A stretch of DNA of 17,954 nt from positions 1 through 17,954 of the forward strand of contig JAJEAQ010000108.1 of NCBI GenBank assembly GCA_022822685.1, written 5' to 3'. This document shows, piece by piece, positions 1 to 7,785 of the stretch. The position numbers were made by a program, and so were the translations under genes. This stretch comes from Trichodesmium sp. jk18x7bins.61. Its GTDB lineage: Bacteria; Cyanobacteriota; Cyanobacteriia; Cyanobacteriales; Microcoleaceae. Every line of letters begins with the position of its first letter. Within the stretch, counting starts at the first letter, position 1. Under the pieces are notes generated by a model that was not told the DNA's origin, ran no database searches, and saw only the letters and a list, made by a program, of their open reading frames with translations.

Positions 1-598
1 ACTCATGTCCTGACATTTACTCTACTTGAATTGTTCTGTTCTGACTAACCGCAACCAGTTTATGGTTGCATCCTACCCACTAGGCAGGGATTCACTCTAC
101 CCTGTTTACCTGAGTTTTCGACCTCACTCAAGACCTACCTAGTGTTTTTATTCGTTCCGAGAAAAGAATTGTTTAGTTGACTTAGGAGCCTTCAATTTGC
201 CCATCAGAATCCCTGGAATGCAGCTTTCGGAATTAGAATGCTGCGGGACTTACTCCGATTATGTAGCCATTTGTTTTTCCCATTGACTCATATATATAGG
301 ACACTTTTTCAGAAGGTTCAGTACTCTTCCCCATATCAACTCCTCATTAGCCCCTGGGTGCCTATACGCTTTGGCTCTCTGATTGGGCTCTGATGCCAGC
401 TTCACTCTAAGATTCCGGGTATGGTTTCTTTCGGTGTGGCCTGGTAGAGATTCACGCCATCCTTAGCGGGTAGGACTTAGCTTTTCAGCTTTTACCTACA
501 TTCTTAACTCAGTTATCCGCCATGTGGGGGAACACATGGGCTGGACTCTAGTCATACATTCCTAGTTGCTAGGAGTTCCTACTAGAAACGAACCGCAC
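1..598 (-). mobile_element. Probable group II intron, 5' ribozyme part (continues past the left edge)
   Basis: No long ORF fits this stretch, but read on the minus strand it begins with GTGCGG at 598, matching the GUGYG 5' end of group II introns, and is rich in hairpins (for example 520-526 with 533-539, 7 bp). The bases just upstream of the proposed splice site read GGAATT (599-604) preceded by TATATAT (605-611). The intron contains AATTCC at 229-234 and ATATATA within 290-298. These would serve as EBS1 and EBS2, in the correct order (EBS2 first) and about 60 nt apart. An ATG at 14-16 (minus), about 580 nt into the element, could start the intron-encoded reverse transcriptase, but only five codons are visible. 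Domain V and the 3' end lie outside the window. The assignment rests on the 5' motif, the pairing and the general look of the sequence, not on a covariance model. The element is antisense to the adjoining kinase gene. Confidence 0.55.
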
Positions 599-1364
599 AA
601 TTCCATATATAGTCTCAAATTCTGAAAATCAACTACATCAAGCTTACTCCCCTATTTTGAATTGGCAGCAACCTCTATTTAAATTAAGTACTTTGACACT
701 AGGTAGGCTGAGGTTATTGCCAGCAGATTTAACAGTTTCCCAATTATGGCCATATCTCCAGTCTCAATCAGAACAGCAGACTCATCAAGAATCTGAGACT
801 TATAACTTAGTATCTCCTAGTTTACCTACTGCTTTAGTAAACAAAAAAGGTGGATTTTCAGGGTTGCTAGATAGTTGGCGTCTCTTGGAATTTATTTGTA
901 CTGCTCAAAGCCAAAAACAAAAATTGGGGAGAAAAAATTGTCTCCTTCCCAGAGACAATTCGACAGAAATAGACCAAAAATTGATCAAAGAACAGGATTT
1001 TTCACCTCCGACAAAAGAGGATTTACAACTCCATGGAATAGCTGATAATTATAACTACATCTCTTCACTGATCGAACTTTTAGAAAAATTGCCTCTACCT
1101 CTAATGTTGAAGAGTAATGATGGCCAAGTACTCAATCAAAATCTAGCATGGCGTTCTCAGATAGAACAAGAATTGGAATTGATGGAAATTGCAGATACAG
1201 TTGCAAGTTTATCTGTTAACAATATTCAAAAACAGCAGACAGAAGCAAAAATTCCCGACTCCCTATCTGTTTTGAGAGATACTGTGACATTATCATGTCC
1301 AGCTACAACTAACAGGAGATTTTCCCCCACCACACTTTTACAAAAAAGAGCCAAATTGCCCTAG
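599..1364 (+). pseudogene. Hybrid histidine kinase, N-terminal sensory fragment (interrupted)
   Basis: The reading frame is open from the intron junction at 599 to a TAG at 1362-1364. The only usable start inside it is a TTG at 657, and nothing marks that as the true start, so the original N-terminus probably lies beyond the intron to the left. The fragment has a CBS-like stretch early on (ALVNKKGGFSGLLDSWRLLE) and a PAS-like segment starting near LPLPLMLKSNDGQ. The TAG is in the same frame as the downstream kinase ORF, and the codons between the two (1365-1481) read through sensibly as the end of a PAS domain (QERVWQFSSQPLLD). One C-to-T change turning CAG into TAG would explain the break. 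The gene is therefore interrupted twice, by the intron at 598/599 and by this nonsense codon. Confidence 0.7.
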
Positions 1365-1481
1365 TCAAATTCTAGTTCTAGCTGGTGTTATTATACTCAA
1401 CCAAATACTTATACTTGTATTTGTCCTCAAAAAGATGGCCAAGAACGAGTATGGCAGTTTAGTAGTCAGCCATTACTTGAT

Positions 1482-3869
1482 ATGACATTAGTTTTGGCTC
1501 AGGATGTCACAGAACAACACTTAGTAGCAAAAGAATTAGAAGCTAAAAATGCTGATTTAGTTCAATTAAATCGACTGAAAGACGAATTTTTGGCTTGTAT
1601 TAGCCATGAACTAAAAACACCATTAACCGCTGTACTAGGTTTATCTAGTTTGTTGAAAGATCAGACTCTCGGAAAACTCAATGAACGTCAAGCTCGTTAT
1701 GCTCAACTAATTCATCAAAGTGGCCGTCATTTAATGGCTGTAGTTAATGATATTCTGGATTTGACTCGGATGGAAACTGGCCAGATGGAGTTGCGTCCAG
1801 AACCCGTTCAGATTCGGAGAGTTTGCGATCGCGTTTTTCAAGAGGCTTTACAACTTCAGCATCACAAGCATCCTCAAGGTGAATCTTCTTCTTTACTTCC
1901 TGATTCTATACAAGCAAAGTACAGCTTGGAAATAGAATCAGGTCTAAATATGATCATTGCAGATGAATTGCGTTGGCGCCAGATGCTAGTACATTTGTTA
2001 TCTAATGCTTTGAAGTTTACTCCAGCAGATGGCAAAATGGGACTTAAAGTATCTAGATGGGAAAGATGGATAGCTTTTACAGCCTGGGATCATGGGATTG
2101 GTATACCAGAAGACAAGCAACATTTGATTTTTCAAAAGTTTCAACAATTAGAAAATCCTCTGAGTCGTCAGTTTGAAGGCACTGGGTTAGGTTTGGTATT
2201 AACTCAAAGTTTGGCTCGTTTACATGGTGGGGATATTACATTCATTTCTCAGGAAAGTAAGGGTAGTGAGTTTACTTTAATCTTGCCACCTAGCCCACCA
2301 CCACAAGATTTAGGAACTGAGGAATGGGAAACAGATGATTATCTCCGAGAGCAAGGATTAACTTCTACTAAACAAAGTGAACTGAGTACTAAAAAATCTA
2401 GTAAATTACCTGTGAGTAATTACCAGTTACCTGTAATTAAACAGCCATCTCGTTTAGTATTGATTGTTGAAGCAGTGCCTAGGTTTATTGAAGATTTAAC
2501 AAGTAAATTAACAGGTTTAAGTTATCGAGTTGTTATCGCACGTTCTGGTACAGAAGCAGGAGAAAAAGCAAGGAAACTACAACCTAAATTAATATTTATC
2601 AATCCATTACTGCCACTTTTATCAGGTTGGGATGTATTAACTCTGCTGCCTACTGATGCTGAGACTTGTCAGATTCCTGTAGTAATAACTGCTACGAGAG
2701 GAGATAAAGAGCGAGCAATAATTAATGGAGCAAATAAGTTTCTAAGTTTACCTGTACAGCAATTAGCATTAGAACAAGTACTGGCAGAATTTACTGACTT
2801 ACAATCAAAAAATTACGCTCAAAAGTTAGTAATTCTGCGTTTAGTTCCTGGTAAATATAGTTTGACAGAGTCTACGCAAGAAAAGTCTGTCTATGAGGAT
2901 AAGTTTCTCTCCCTACCTGCTGAGTACAGAGTAATAGAAGCAGATGATTTAGCTCAAGCAAATCTACTAGCCAGGATTTGGCAGCCTCATGTTATTCTCA
3001 TAGACAGAATTCCTGATTCAGTAAATCCAGTTGAATTCATCAACAAATTAAGTCAATATTCTATTTTAACTGCTATTCCTTTAGTAACTCTAGATTCTGA
3101 AACTACTCAAGCTGCTAATCAAGTTGAACAATTTTCTGTTTTTCCTTTCTTAGCTTTTGAGAAAAATTACAATAATTTAATAGAAGTAGAACTTAACTAT
3201 GAAGATTTAACACCTGCATTGTGGCAGGTAATTTCTATTGCTGCGGGCATGAGTTGGAAACCAACTATACTTGTTATGGATGTGGCAAATGTTAAAGACT
3301 TGACAATGCCTTCAACAGATTTTGTGTCTGAGGAAGCTATAGCTAATTCCTCAGATTTTAGCCGAGAAAAAACTGAAGAAGATTTAGGAGATAATGCTTT
3401 TATTGCTCCTGTTTTTCCCGACTTCATTTCTAATTTAGAAGTTGACAATCAAAACTGCTATGATACTCCGACAGGGAGTGAAACTGATTGTTTACCAACA
3501 AAATTACCAATTGATAGCACACAGGTATTAGTTCAGTATATTCAAACTTCTGGATTTAGAACTTTAATTGGCAAGTCTTGGGTTGAGGTTTTGCAACAGT
3601 TACAAAACCGCAGTGTAGATTTACTACTGATTTGTTGGCGGGGTAAATTGCCATTAGGATTGGAGCAAGCATTATTAAATTTAGAGCAAATAGTGGGAAA
3701 ACCTCCTATCTTGGTGTGGGAACATTCTGATTATCAATTACCGCCAAAATTAACATCAGAAAATCTAAGTCTAGTCTTGAGAAAGATGGCTACAAAAATT
3801 TTACCTGCTGATTTATCAATAGGCGATTTATTAGAGGAAATTAAGAATCATATTATGCTCAGTAGTTAA
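1482..3869 (+). CDS. Hybrid sensor histidine kinase, catalytic and receiver-like part (probably remnant of the interrupted gene)
   Basis: Cytoplasmic signalling kinase. Residues about 20-100 form the HisKA dimerisation domain with phospho-accepting His42 in SHELKTPLTA. Residues about 150-270 form the HATPase domain, with an N-box around LLSNALKF (172-179), G1 box DHGIGIP (203-209), F-box FQKFQQ and G2 box GTGLGL (233-238). Two or three receiver-like domains follow. In the first (about 325-435) the phospho-acceptor Asp is replaced by Asn374 in FINPLLPLLSGWDVL and the acidic pair is missing; the second (about 448-560) keeps Asp508 in ILIDR; a third, weaker one lies near 690-795. The ATG at 1482 has no visible ribosome binding site and falls in the middle of the PAS/HK linker, in frame with the upstream fragment. 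It is best read as the distal part of a gene broken at 1362-1364. If it is translated alone, the kinase core is complete but the sensor is lost. Confidence 0.8.
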   Translation: MTLVLAQDVTEQHLVAKELEAKNADLVQLNRLKDEFLACISHELKTPLTAVLGLSSLLKDQTLGKLNERQARYAQLIHQSGRHLMAVVNDILDLTRMETGQMELRPEPVQIRRVCDRVFQEALQLQHHKHPQGESSSLLPDSIQAKYSLEIESGLNMIIADELRWRQMLVHLLSNALKFTPADGKMGLKVSRWERWIAFTAWDHGIGIPEDKQHLIFQKFQQLENPLSRQFEGTGLGLVLTQSLARLHGGDITFISQESKGSEFTLILPPSPPPQDLGTEEWETDDYLREQGLTSTKQSELSTKKSSKLPVSNYQLPVIKQPSRLVLIVEAVPRFIEDLTSKLTGLSYRVVIARSGTEAGEKARKLQPKLIFINPLLPLLSGWDVLTLLPTDAETCQIPVVITATRGDKERAIINGANKFLSLPVQQLALEQVLAEFTDLQSKNYAQKLVILRLVPGKYSLTESTQEKSVYEDKFLSLPAEYRVIEADDLAQANLLARIWQPHVILIDRIPDSVNPVEFINKLSQYSILTAIPLVTLDSETTQAANQVEQFSVFPFLAFEKNYNNLIEVELNYEDLTPALWQVISIAAGMSWKPTILVMDVANVKDLTMPSTDFVSEEAIANSSDFSREKTEEDLGDNAFIAPVFPDFISNLEVDNQNCYDTPTGSETDCLPTKLPIDSTQVLVQYIQTSGFRTLIGKSWVEVLQQLQNRSVDLLLICWRGKLPLGLEQALLNLEQIVGKPPILVWEHSDYQLPPKLTSENLSLVLRKMATKILPADLSIGDLLEEIKNHIMLSS

Positions 3870-3935
3870 GAGTAGTTGGGTTGAGGAACTGTAGCTTGCT
3901 TCCTGTTAGAATCACCCAAAATAATATGAGTTGCT

Positions 3936-3963
3936 GTTGGGTGGCGCTGGCGCTTAACCCTAC
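3936..3963. repeat. Hairpin of the GTTGGGT...ACCCTAC type between convergent genes
   Basis: GTTGGGT (3936-3942) pairs with ACCCTAC (3957-3963) with one mismatch around a GC-rich loop (GGCGCTGGCGCT). Similar GTTGGGT/ACCCAAC hairpins are, from memory, scattered widely in Nostocales genomes. It lies between the kinase stop and the glycosyltransferase stop, so it could act as a terminator in both directions, but it lacks a T-run on either strand. Confidence 0.45.
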
Positions 3964-3980
3964 CTACAATTAATAATTAT

Positions 3981-5909
3981 TTAACTCCCACTGCCTTTCC
4001 AGAAGAGATTTTTAGGAACTTTACCTAATTGATAAGCACCACGACTATCTAAATATTGATATTCACCAGGTTTTAATCCAACATGAATAAACTTTTCTGG
4101 GTAGCCAATCATCACAACATTACCAGCAGGATCTTTTTGAACAATTTTCTCTAGATATTCTCTAGCATTTGTAGCACGTCGGAAAAATGCGACTGGTTGC
4201 CTAGTATAAAAAACTAAACTTGGTTTTTCAAAGCTAATCATAATTATTTCTTCTCCTGGTTGTCTAACTTGAACAATAGTTTCAGCTAGTTGCCGTAATG
4301 GTAATTGACGTTCTTGATCAACTAAAAACATCATTGGATGAATAGTAAAAATCAAGCAAGCTACTAATCCAATAAAATTAGCACTCCAAATCCCAGAAAT
4401 TTTTTTTCTGCACAACATAAATCCTATAACTATTGCTGTAGTGATCAAAATTAATCCACCACGAATTAATAAACCTGATTTTCTGATTAATTCTGAGAAA
4501 TGTGGCATAGCTGGATCTCCATCTAGCCAGTTAAAACTGAAAATAATTCCTAGGGATAAGATTAGTAAAAAAATTATATTCGCTACAATTGAGCCATATA
4601 AAAACTTACTTATTGATTGATGAATCTGAATCGGAGCTAAGTCTCGATTAATAATCAGATCACTCCAAAGTAATCCTACCAAAATGGCTGCTGCTGGCAT
4701 TAATGGTAAGACATAGCTAGGTCTCTTGGTAGCGGCTATAGAGAAGAAAGAAAAGATACAAATAAACCAGAAAAAAGCAAATAAAACTAACTGTTTGTTC
4801 CGAGGTTGACTGCGCCAATAACGGCGTTGCCAAAACTTAGTTTTAGCGATCGCTACTGGTAAATAAATAGACCAAGGAGCAAAACCAATTAATACCACTA
4901 AAAAGTAAAAGTACCAAGGTGCTTCATGGTGATTCACAACTTTGGTAAAACGTTCAAAATTATGATAACCAAAAAAGCTATCTATATAGTCTTGACCATT
5001 GACTAAAGTTACCAAGCAATACCAAGGCAAAGTAATAGTCAAAAAAATTAAGCTACCATGGCCAATATTTATTTCAGGCCAGATTTGAAAAATTTTTCCT
5101 ACATAAAATAAAAAAGAACCAATAATCATTGTCGGCAAAATAATTCCAATCGGACCTTTTGCTAAAACTGCTAAAGATATTAATATGTAAAAAGCTAAGT
5201 ACCATTTGTTAAACTGGGGCGCTTTTTTTGTTTTTGGTAACTGATGATGATTAGGCTGGGGTGAAAACTTTTCTCTCTGTATTATGCTATTTTTTTGCTG
5301 CTGAAGAGTAATAGGGTCATTTTCGGTTTGTGAAGCATATCCTATAAAAAAGCTGAATAGTGCAGAACACATACAGCATGTGAATAACATATCAGAAACT
5401 CCAATGCGCCCCCAAGCAATAGTTTCTGGATTTAAGGCAATCATGGCAGCACCAATCCATGGGATGAGTAATCTCACCATCAAAGAATTATTCTTAGAAA
5501 TATATTTCTGATGACTGAGGCGATAATAACCATATTTGTAGAGGATATAAAACCCAAAACAGACTAGGAAAGTTCCAGATATGGCTGAGGGTAGACGGAC
5601 AGACCATTCATTAATACCAAAGATATGATAAGCGATCGCCATTAACCAATAAATTAAAGGTGGTTTATCAAAGCGAGTCTCTTCATTAAAGTAAGGTGTA
5701 ACCCAATCTCCAGTTTCTACCATTTGACGAGCAGCTTCGGCAAAAAGTGGCTCTGTTTCATCAATTAGGCCAATATTACCAAGATTACAAAAGAAGGCTA
5801 GCCAAGTAAGTAAGCATAGCCATAAAATAGAAAGTCCTAGTGTCAAAAGATGATTTTTTGGTTGAGTTTTCAACCAATTGATAATTCCTAACTCTTGTAT
5901 TAGTTTCAC
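3981..5909 (-). CDS. GT39/ArnT-like membrane glycosyltransferase (PMT superfamily)
   Basis: Polytopic membrane protein of 642 aa that would transfer a sugar from a polyprenyl-phosphate donor to a lipid, glycan or protein on the outer face of the plasma membrane. After the first hydrophobic segment (about 22-42) comes the family's first extracytoplasmic loop, with the acidic pair Asp50-Glu51 (GLIDETEPLFAEAARQM) and the signature RFDKPPLIYW (79-88), both typical of ArnT/PMT-type enzymes. About ten further hydrophobic segments follow, then a soluble C-terminal region of about 100 residues. Length is normal for the family. The start codon is GTG (5907-5909), overlapping the stop of the upstream partner as GTGA, which implies translational coupling. 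There are no L-Ara4N or lipid A genes nearby, so the substrate is unknown. The sequence supports family membership strongly and specificity not at all. Confidence 0.85.
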   Translation of the reverse strand: MKLIQELGIINWLKTQPKNHLLTLGLSILWLCLLTWLAFFCNLGNIGLIDETEPLFAEAARQMVETGDWVTPYFNEETRFDKPPLIYWLMAIAYHIFGINEWSVRLPSAISGTFLVCFGFYILYKYGYYRLSHQKYISKNNSLMVRLLIPWIGAAMIALNPETIAWGRIGVSDMLFTCCMCSALFSFFIGYASQTENDPITLQQQKNSIIQREKFSPQPNHHQLPKTKKAPQFNKWYLAFYILISLAVLAKGPIGIILPTMIIGSFLFYVGKIFQIWPEINIGHGSLIFLTITLPWYCLVTLVNGQDYIDSFFGYHNFERFTKVVNHHEAPWYFYFLVVLIGFAPWSIYLPVAIAKTKFWQRRYWRSQPRNKQLVLFAFFWFICIFSFFSIAATKRPSYVLPLMPAAAILVGLLWSDLIINRDLAPIQIHQSISKFLYGSIVANIIFLLILSLGIIFSFNWLDGDPAMPHFSELIRKSGLLIRGGLILITTAIVIGFMLCRKKISGIWSANFIGLVACLIFTIHPMMFLVDQERQLPLRQLAETIVQVRQPGEEIIMISFEKPSLVFYTRQPVAFFRRATNAREYLEKIVQKDPAGNVVMIGYPEKFIHVGLKPGEYQYLDSRGAYQLGKVPKNLFWKGSGS

Positions 5910-6488
5910 TCAGATTCAGTATTTTTAGGTTGATTCACAATTAATTGCCATTCTAATCTTTCTTGATTCCAAACAGGATAGCTTGTTTCTTCTACAACAT
6001 AAGGCCCCCAGTACAAACGAGAGCCATCTTGAGAAAAGATAACTAAGGTATCTTCTGATTTCAAGGTTAATTGTTCCTCTGGTAAAGAGAGTATTAACCC
6101 TCTACCACTTCCTTCTCCTGGAGCCAAATCCCAGTGAATTGATTTTTGGTAAGATTGGCTTGAGGATTTTCCTAGTAGTGCTAAACGAACTGGACGATCT
6201 GTGCAATTATTAACTCGAAGCGCTCCTGTTTCAGTTTTGACTATAGATGATTCAGAAGTTGCGATGGAGAGATTACATTCTTGGGTTTGTTGTGTTGGAG
6301 ATGTTGGTAAAGGTATTGGAGTCAGAGTATTTGATAACTGAGATTTTGACATTGATGAAGCTTTTGGTATTGGTAATGTTGCAGACTGATTTGTTTCCCA
6401 ATATATTGTTAACTTAAACCTACCAATGATTAGTCCTAAAAAAGAATATTAAAGCAATAGTAATTTTTGATAAAGGCTTAAGATTCAT
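5906..6488 (-). pseudogene. Small membrane-anchored protein coupled to the GT39 gene, with a +1 frameshift in an A6 run
   Basis: The uninterrupted reading frame from the ATG at 6352 gives 148 aa of unknown family, with a Ser/Pro/Thr-rich start and a compact beta-rich middle (TGALRVNNCTDRPVRLALLG). That ATG has no ribosome site, and the frame stays open and protein-like upstream to about 6476 without a start codon. An ATG at 6486-6488 in a neighbouring frame begins MNLKPLSKITIALIFF, a good signal or anchor sequence. It runs into the long frame if one base of the A6 tract at 6438-6443 (T6 in the coding strand) is removed. The reconstructed protein is 193 aa: anchor (about 7-24), low-complexity linker, soluble domain. 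As written, translation from 6488 stops after 22 codons (6420-6422). The change could be a real mutation, slippage or a sequencing error. The function is unknown; the GTGA overlap suggests it works with the glycosyltransferase. Confidence 0.6.
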
Positions 6489-6833
6489 GTAATTCCACTA
6501 TTTCTGTTAGTTATTTTCTCCGCCGAAGGCATGAAGGTGAAAAATATAGGGCAGGTATGCTAAAGTTTCTGTTATTGAACACACAATACTTCTTGCCTGT
6601 TCACCATAAATAATTTAGTATCCCACCGGTATCCAGAACTGCTTGGGGTTTTGAGACGCTCCCAGACAGGCTCAGGTATCCCTATCTAAAATTCCCTTCT
6701 GCCTAATTCCAGTTAAGTCAGGAAGTACCCATAAAATTAATCTTCAAATAGTGATACTAAATTCGACGCACCCTAGGAACTTTATTACTAGGGGTAAAGC
6801 AGAGGGCAGAAGGCGCTTATGTAGAAGGGTTAG

Positions 6834-6908
6834 AAGGGAATTTTACAAAATTCCCTTTGCCTCCTGAGGGAGGAGCTACGCTTGCCTCCTGAGGGAGTCG
6901 CTTCGCTT
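6834..6908. repeat. Composite repeat: 11-bp palindrome plus two tandem 25-bp units
   Basis: AAGGGAATTTT (6834-6844) and AAAATTCCCTT (6847-6857) are perfect inverted arms around two bases. Two 25-bp units follow directly at 6859-6883 and 6884-6908, differing at only a few positions near their 3' ends; both begin GCCTCCTGAGGGAG and end CGCTT. A partial copy in the opposite orientation lies at 8892-8935, so this is a dispersed repeat family. Confidence 0.75.
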
Positions 6909-6927
6909 TCATAACAGGATTGAGTAT

Positions 6928-6967
6928 CAATTATCACTTATCACTTATCACTTGTCAATTATCAATA
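6928..6967. repeat. STRR-type heptamer tract (TATCACT/TATCAAT)
   Basis: Consecutive, slightly degenerate heptamers TATCAAT, TATCACT, TATCACT, TATCACT, TGTCAAT, TATCAAT. Short tandemly repeated repetitive sequences of seven bases are characteristic of heterocystous cyanobacteria. Confidence 0.75.
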
Positions 6968-7025
6968 AAAGAAATTAACTGGAAAATTCCTCAAATCAAA
7001 AATCTATTTTGTGATTTAAACATTT

Positions 7026-7358
7026 ATGCAAAGTACACGTCTCAACAGATTGCTTAATGTTATTACTGAGAGATTCAGACAATGGTTGTTTAATCCTTGG
7101 CGCCGAATCTCTCTATTAGTTATTAGTTTGTTGTTTGGTAATTTTTTGGCAACTGCAGTTTCAACGATCGCTGGCCAAGAAGGTTACTTAGATGTTTTGT
7201 ATGCTTTAATCAGTTTATTTATTACTGAAATATTGAACTGGTTAGTTTATAGAAGTAGAGTAAAAATAGCGCCTTCTTTGGGACTAGATGTTTTGAATGG
7301 TTTTAAAATTGGTTTTACTTATGGTCTATTTTTAGAAGCTTTCAAATTAGGCTCCTAG
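7026..7358 (+). CDS. Ycf20-like (DUF565) membrane protein
   Basis: A protein of 110 aa that matches the Ycf20/DUF565 family of cyanobacteria and plastids in length and in the motif run NPWRRISLLVISLLFGNFLA, then a second hydrophobic segment (YLDVLYALISLFITEILNWL) and the conserved end LGLDVLNGFKIGFTYGLFLEAFKLGS. It probably has two or three membrane helices. A plant member has been linked to non-photochemical quenching, but the biochemical role is not established. The start ATG at 7026 is the first in frame and fits family length. The gene stands alone, bounded by repeats on both sides. Confidence 0.8.
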   Translation: MQSTRLNRLLNVITERFRQWLFNPWRRISLLVISLLFGNFLATAVSTIAGQEGYLDVLYALISLFITEILNWLVYRSRVKIAPSLGLDVLNGFKIGFTYGLFLEAFKLGS

Positions 7359-7380
7359 GGATTTTTGAGCAACAACCAAA

Positions 7381-7408
7381 GGCAAGAGGCAAGAGGCAAG
7401 AGGCAAGA
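7381..7408. repeat. STRR heptamer GGCAAGA x4
   Basis: Four perfect consecutive copies of GGCAAGA, followed by a decayed fifth (GGCTAAA). It starts about 20 bases after the ycf20-like stop codon. Confidence 0.9.
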
Positions 7409-7602
7409 GGCTAAAGTACTGCTAGAAGAGGGTTTGATTCTCCCACCATCAGTTATCAGTTAAGTAGGGGATAATTATTTGTTCAGAGCAACTTCAAGTG
7501 ATTACCAGAACTACTGATAACTGTTTCAACCAACAGCCTAAGTAGTAAGTACTCAAAAGAGAGAAGCTGAAAATTCTAAATCTTGCTGCCTGATGGGTTT
7601 AG

Positions 7603-7629
7603 CAATTATCAATTATCAATTATCAATTA
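7603..7629. repeat. STRR heptamer CAATTAT x3
   Basis: Three perfect copies of CAATTAT (7603-7623), then a partial copy CAATTA. It shares its core with the heptamers at 6928-6967. Confidence 0.85.
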
Positions 7630-7785
7630 ATATATTACTATAGGATTTTTATTTGGAATCTCAACAAAAAATATTACCCTGTATACCTTTGAGCACTTTG
7701 ACTGTTCACGAATCATTGAAAAATACTATATTTACAAAGTTTCTCTAACCAGAAAAAACTAATTTTTTTTTTTAGTTTGATTTTT

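Larger units (their letters stand above)
6489..7025. other. Repeat-rich spacer with no supported gene
   Basis: I see no coding frame. The spacer contains a small hairpin (CCCTAG at 6771-6776 with CTAGGG at 6788-6793), the 6834-6908 palindrome plus tandem repeat, and an STRR heptamer tract at about 6928-6967. Any promoter for the ycf20-like gene should lie in the last 60 bases, but I cannot point to convincing -35 and -10 boxes. Confidence 0.5.
7359..7776. other. Intergenic region with two STRR tracts and a T-run
   Basis: No coding frame is evident. It holds GGCAAGA x4 (7381-7408), CAATTAT x3 (7603-7623) and a T11 run (7763-7773) immediately before the glycerate kinase gene. No promoter could be called with confidence. 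Confidence 0.5.

Noticed and set aside
6640..6800. Possible structured RNA (SRP RNA or similar) in the spacer
   Set aside because: No conserved SRP, tmRNA, 6S or Yfr1 motif could be found; only small chance-level hairpins.
6928..7629. CRISPR-like array from the repeated heptamers
   Set aside because: The units are 7 bp and directly adjacent with no spacers, which is STRR, not CRISPR.
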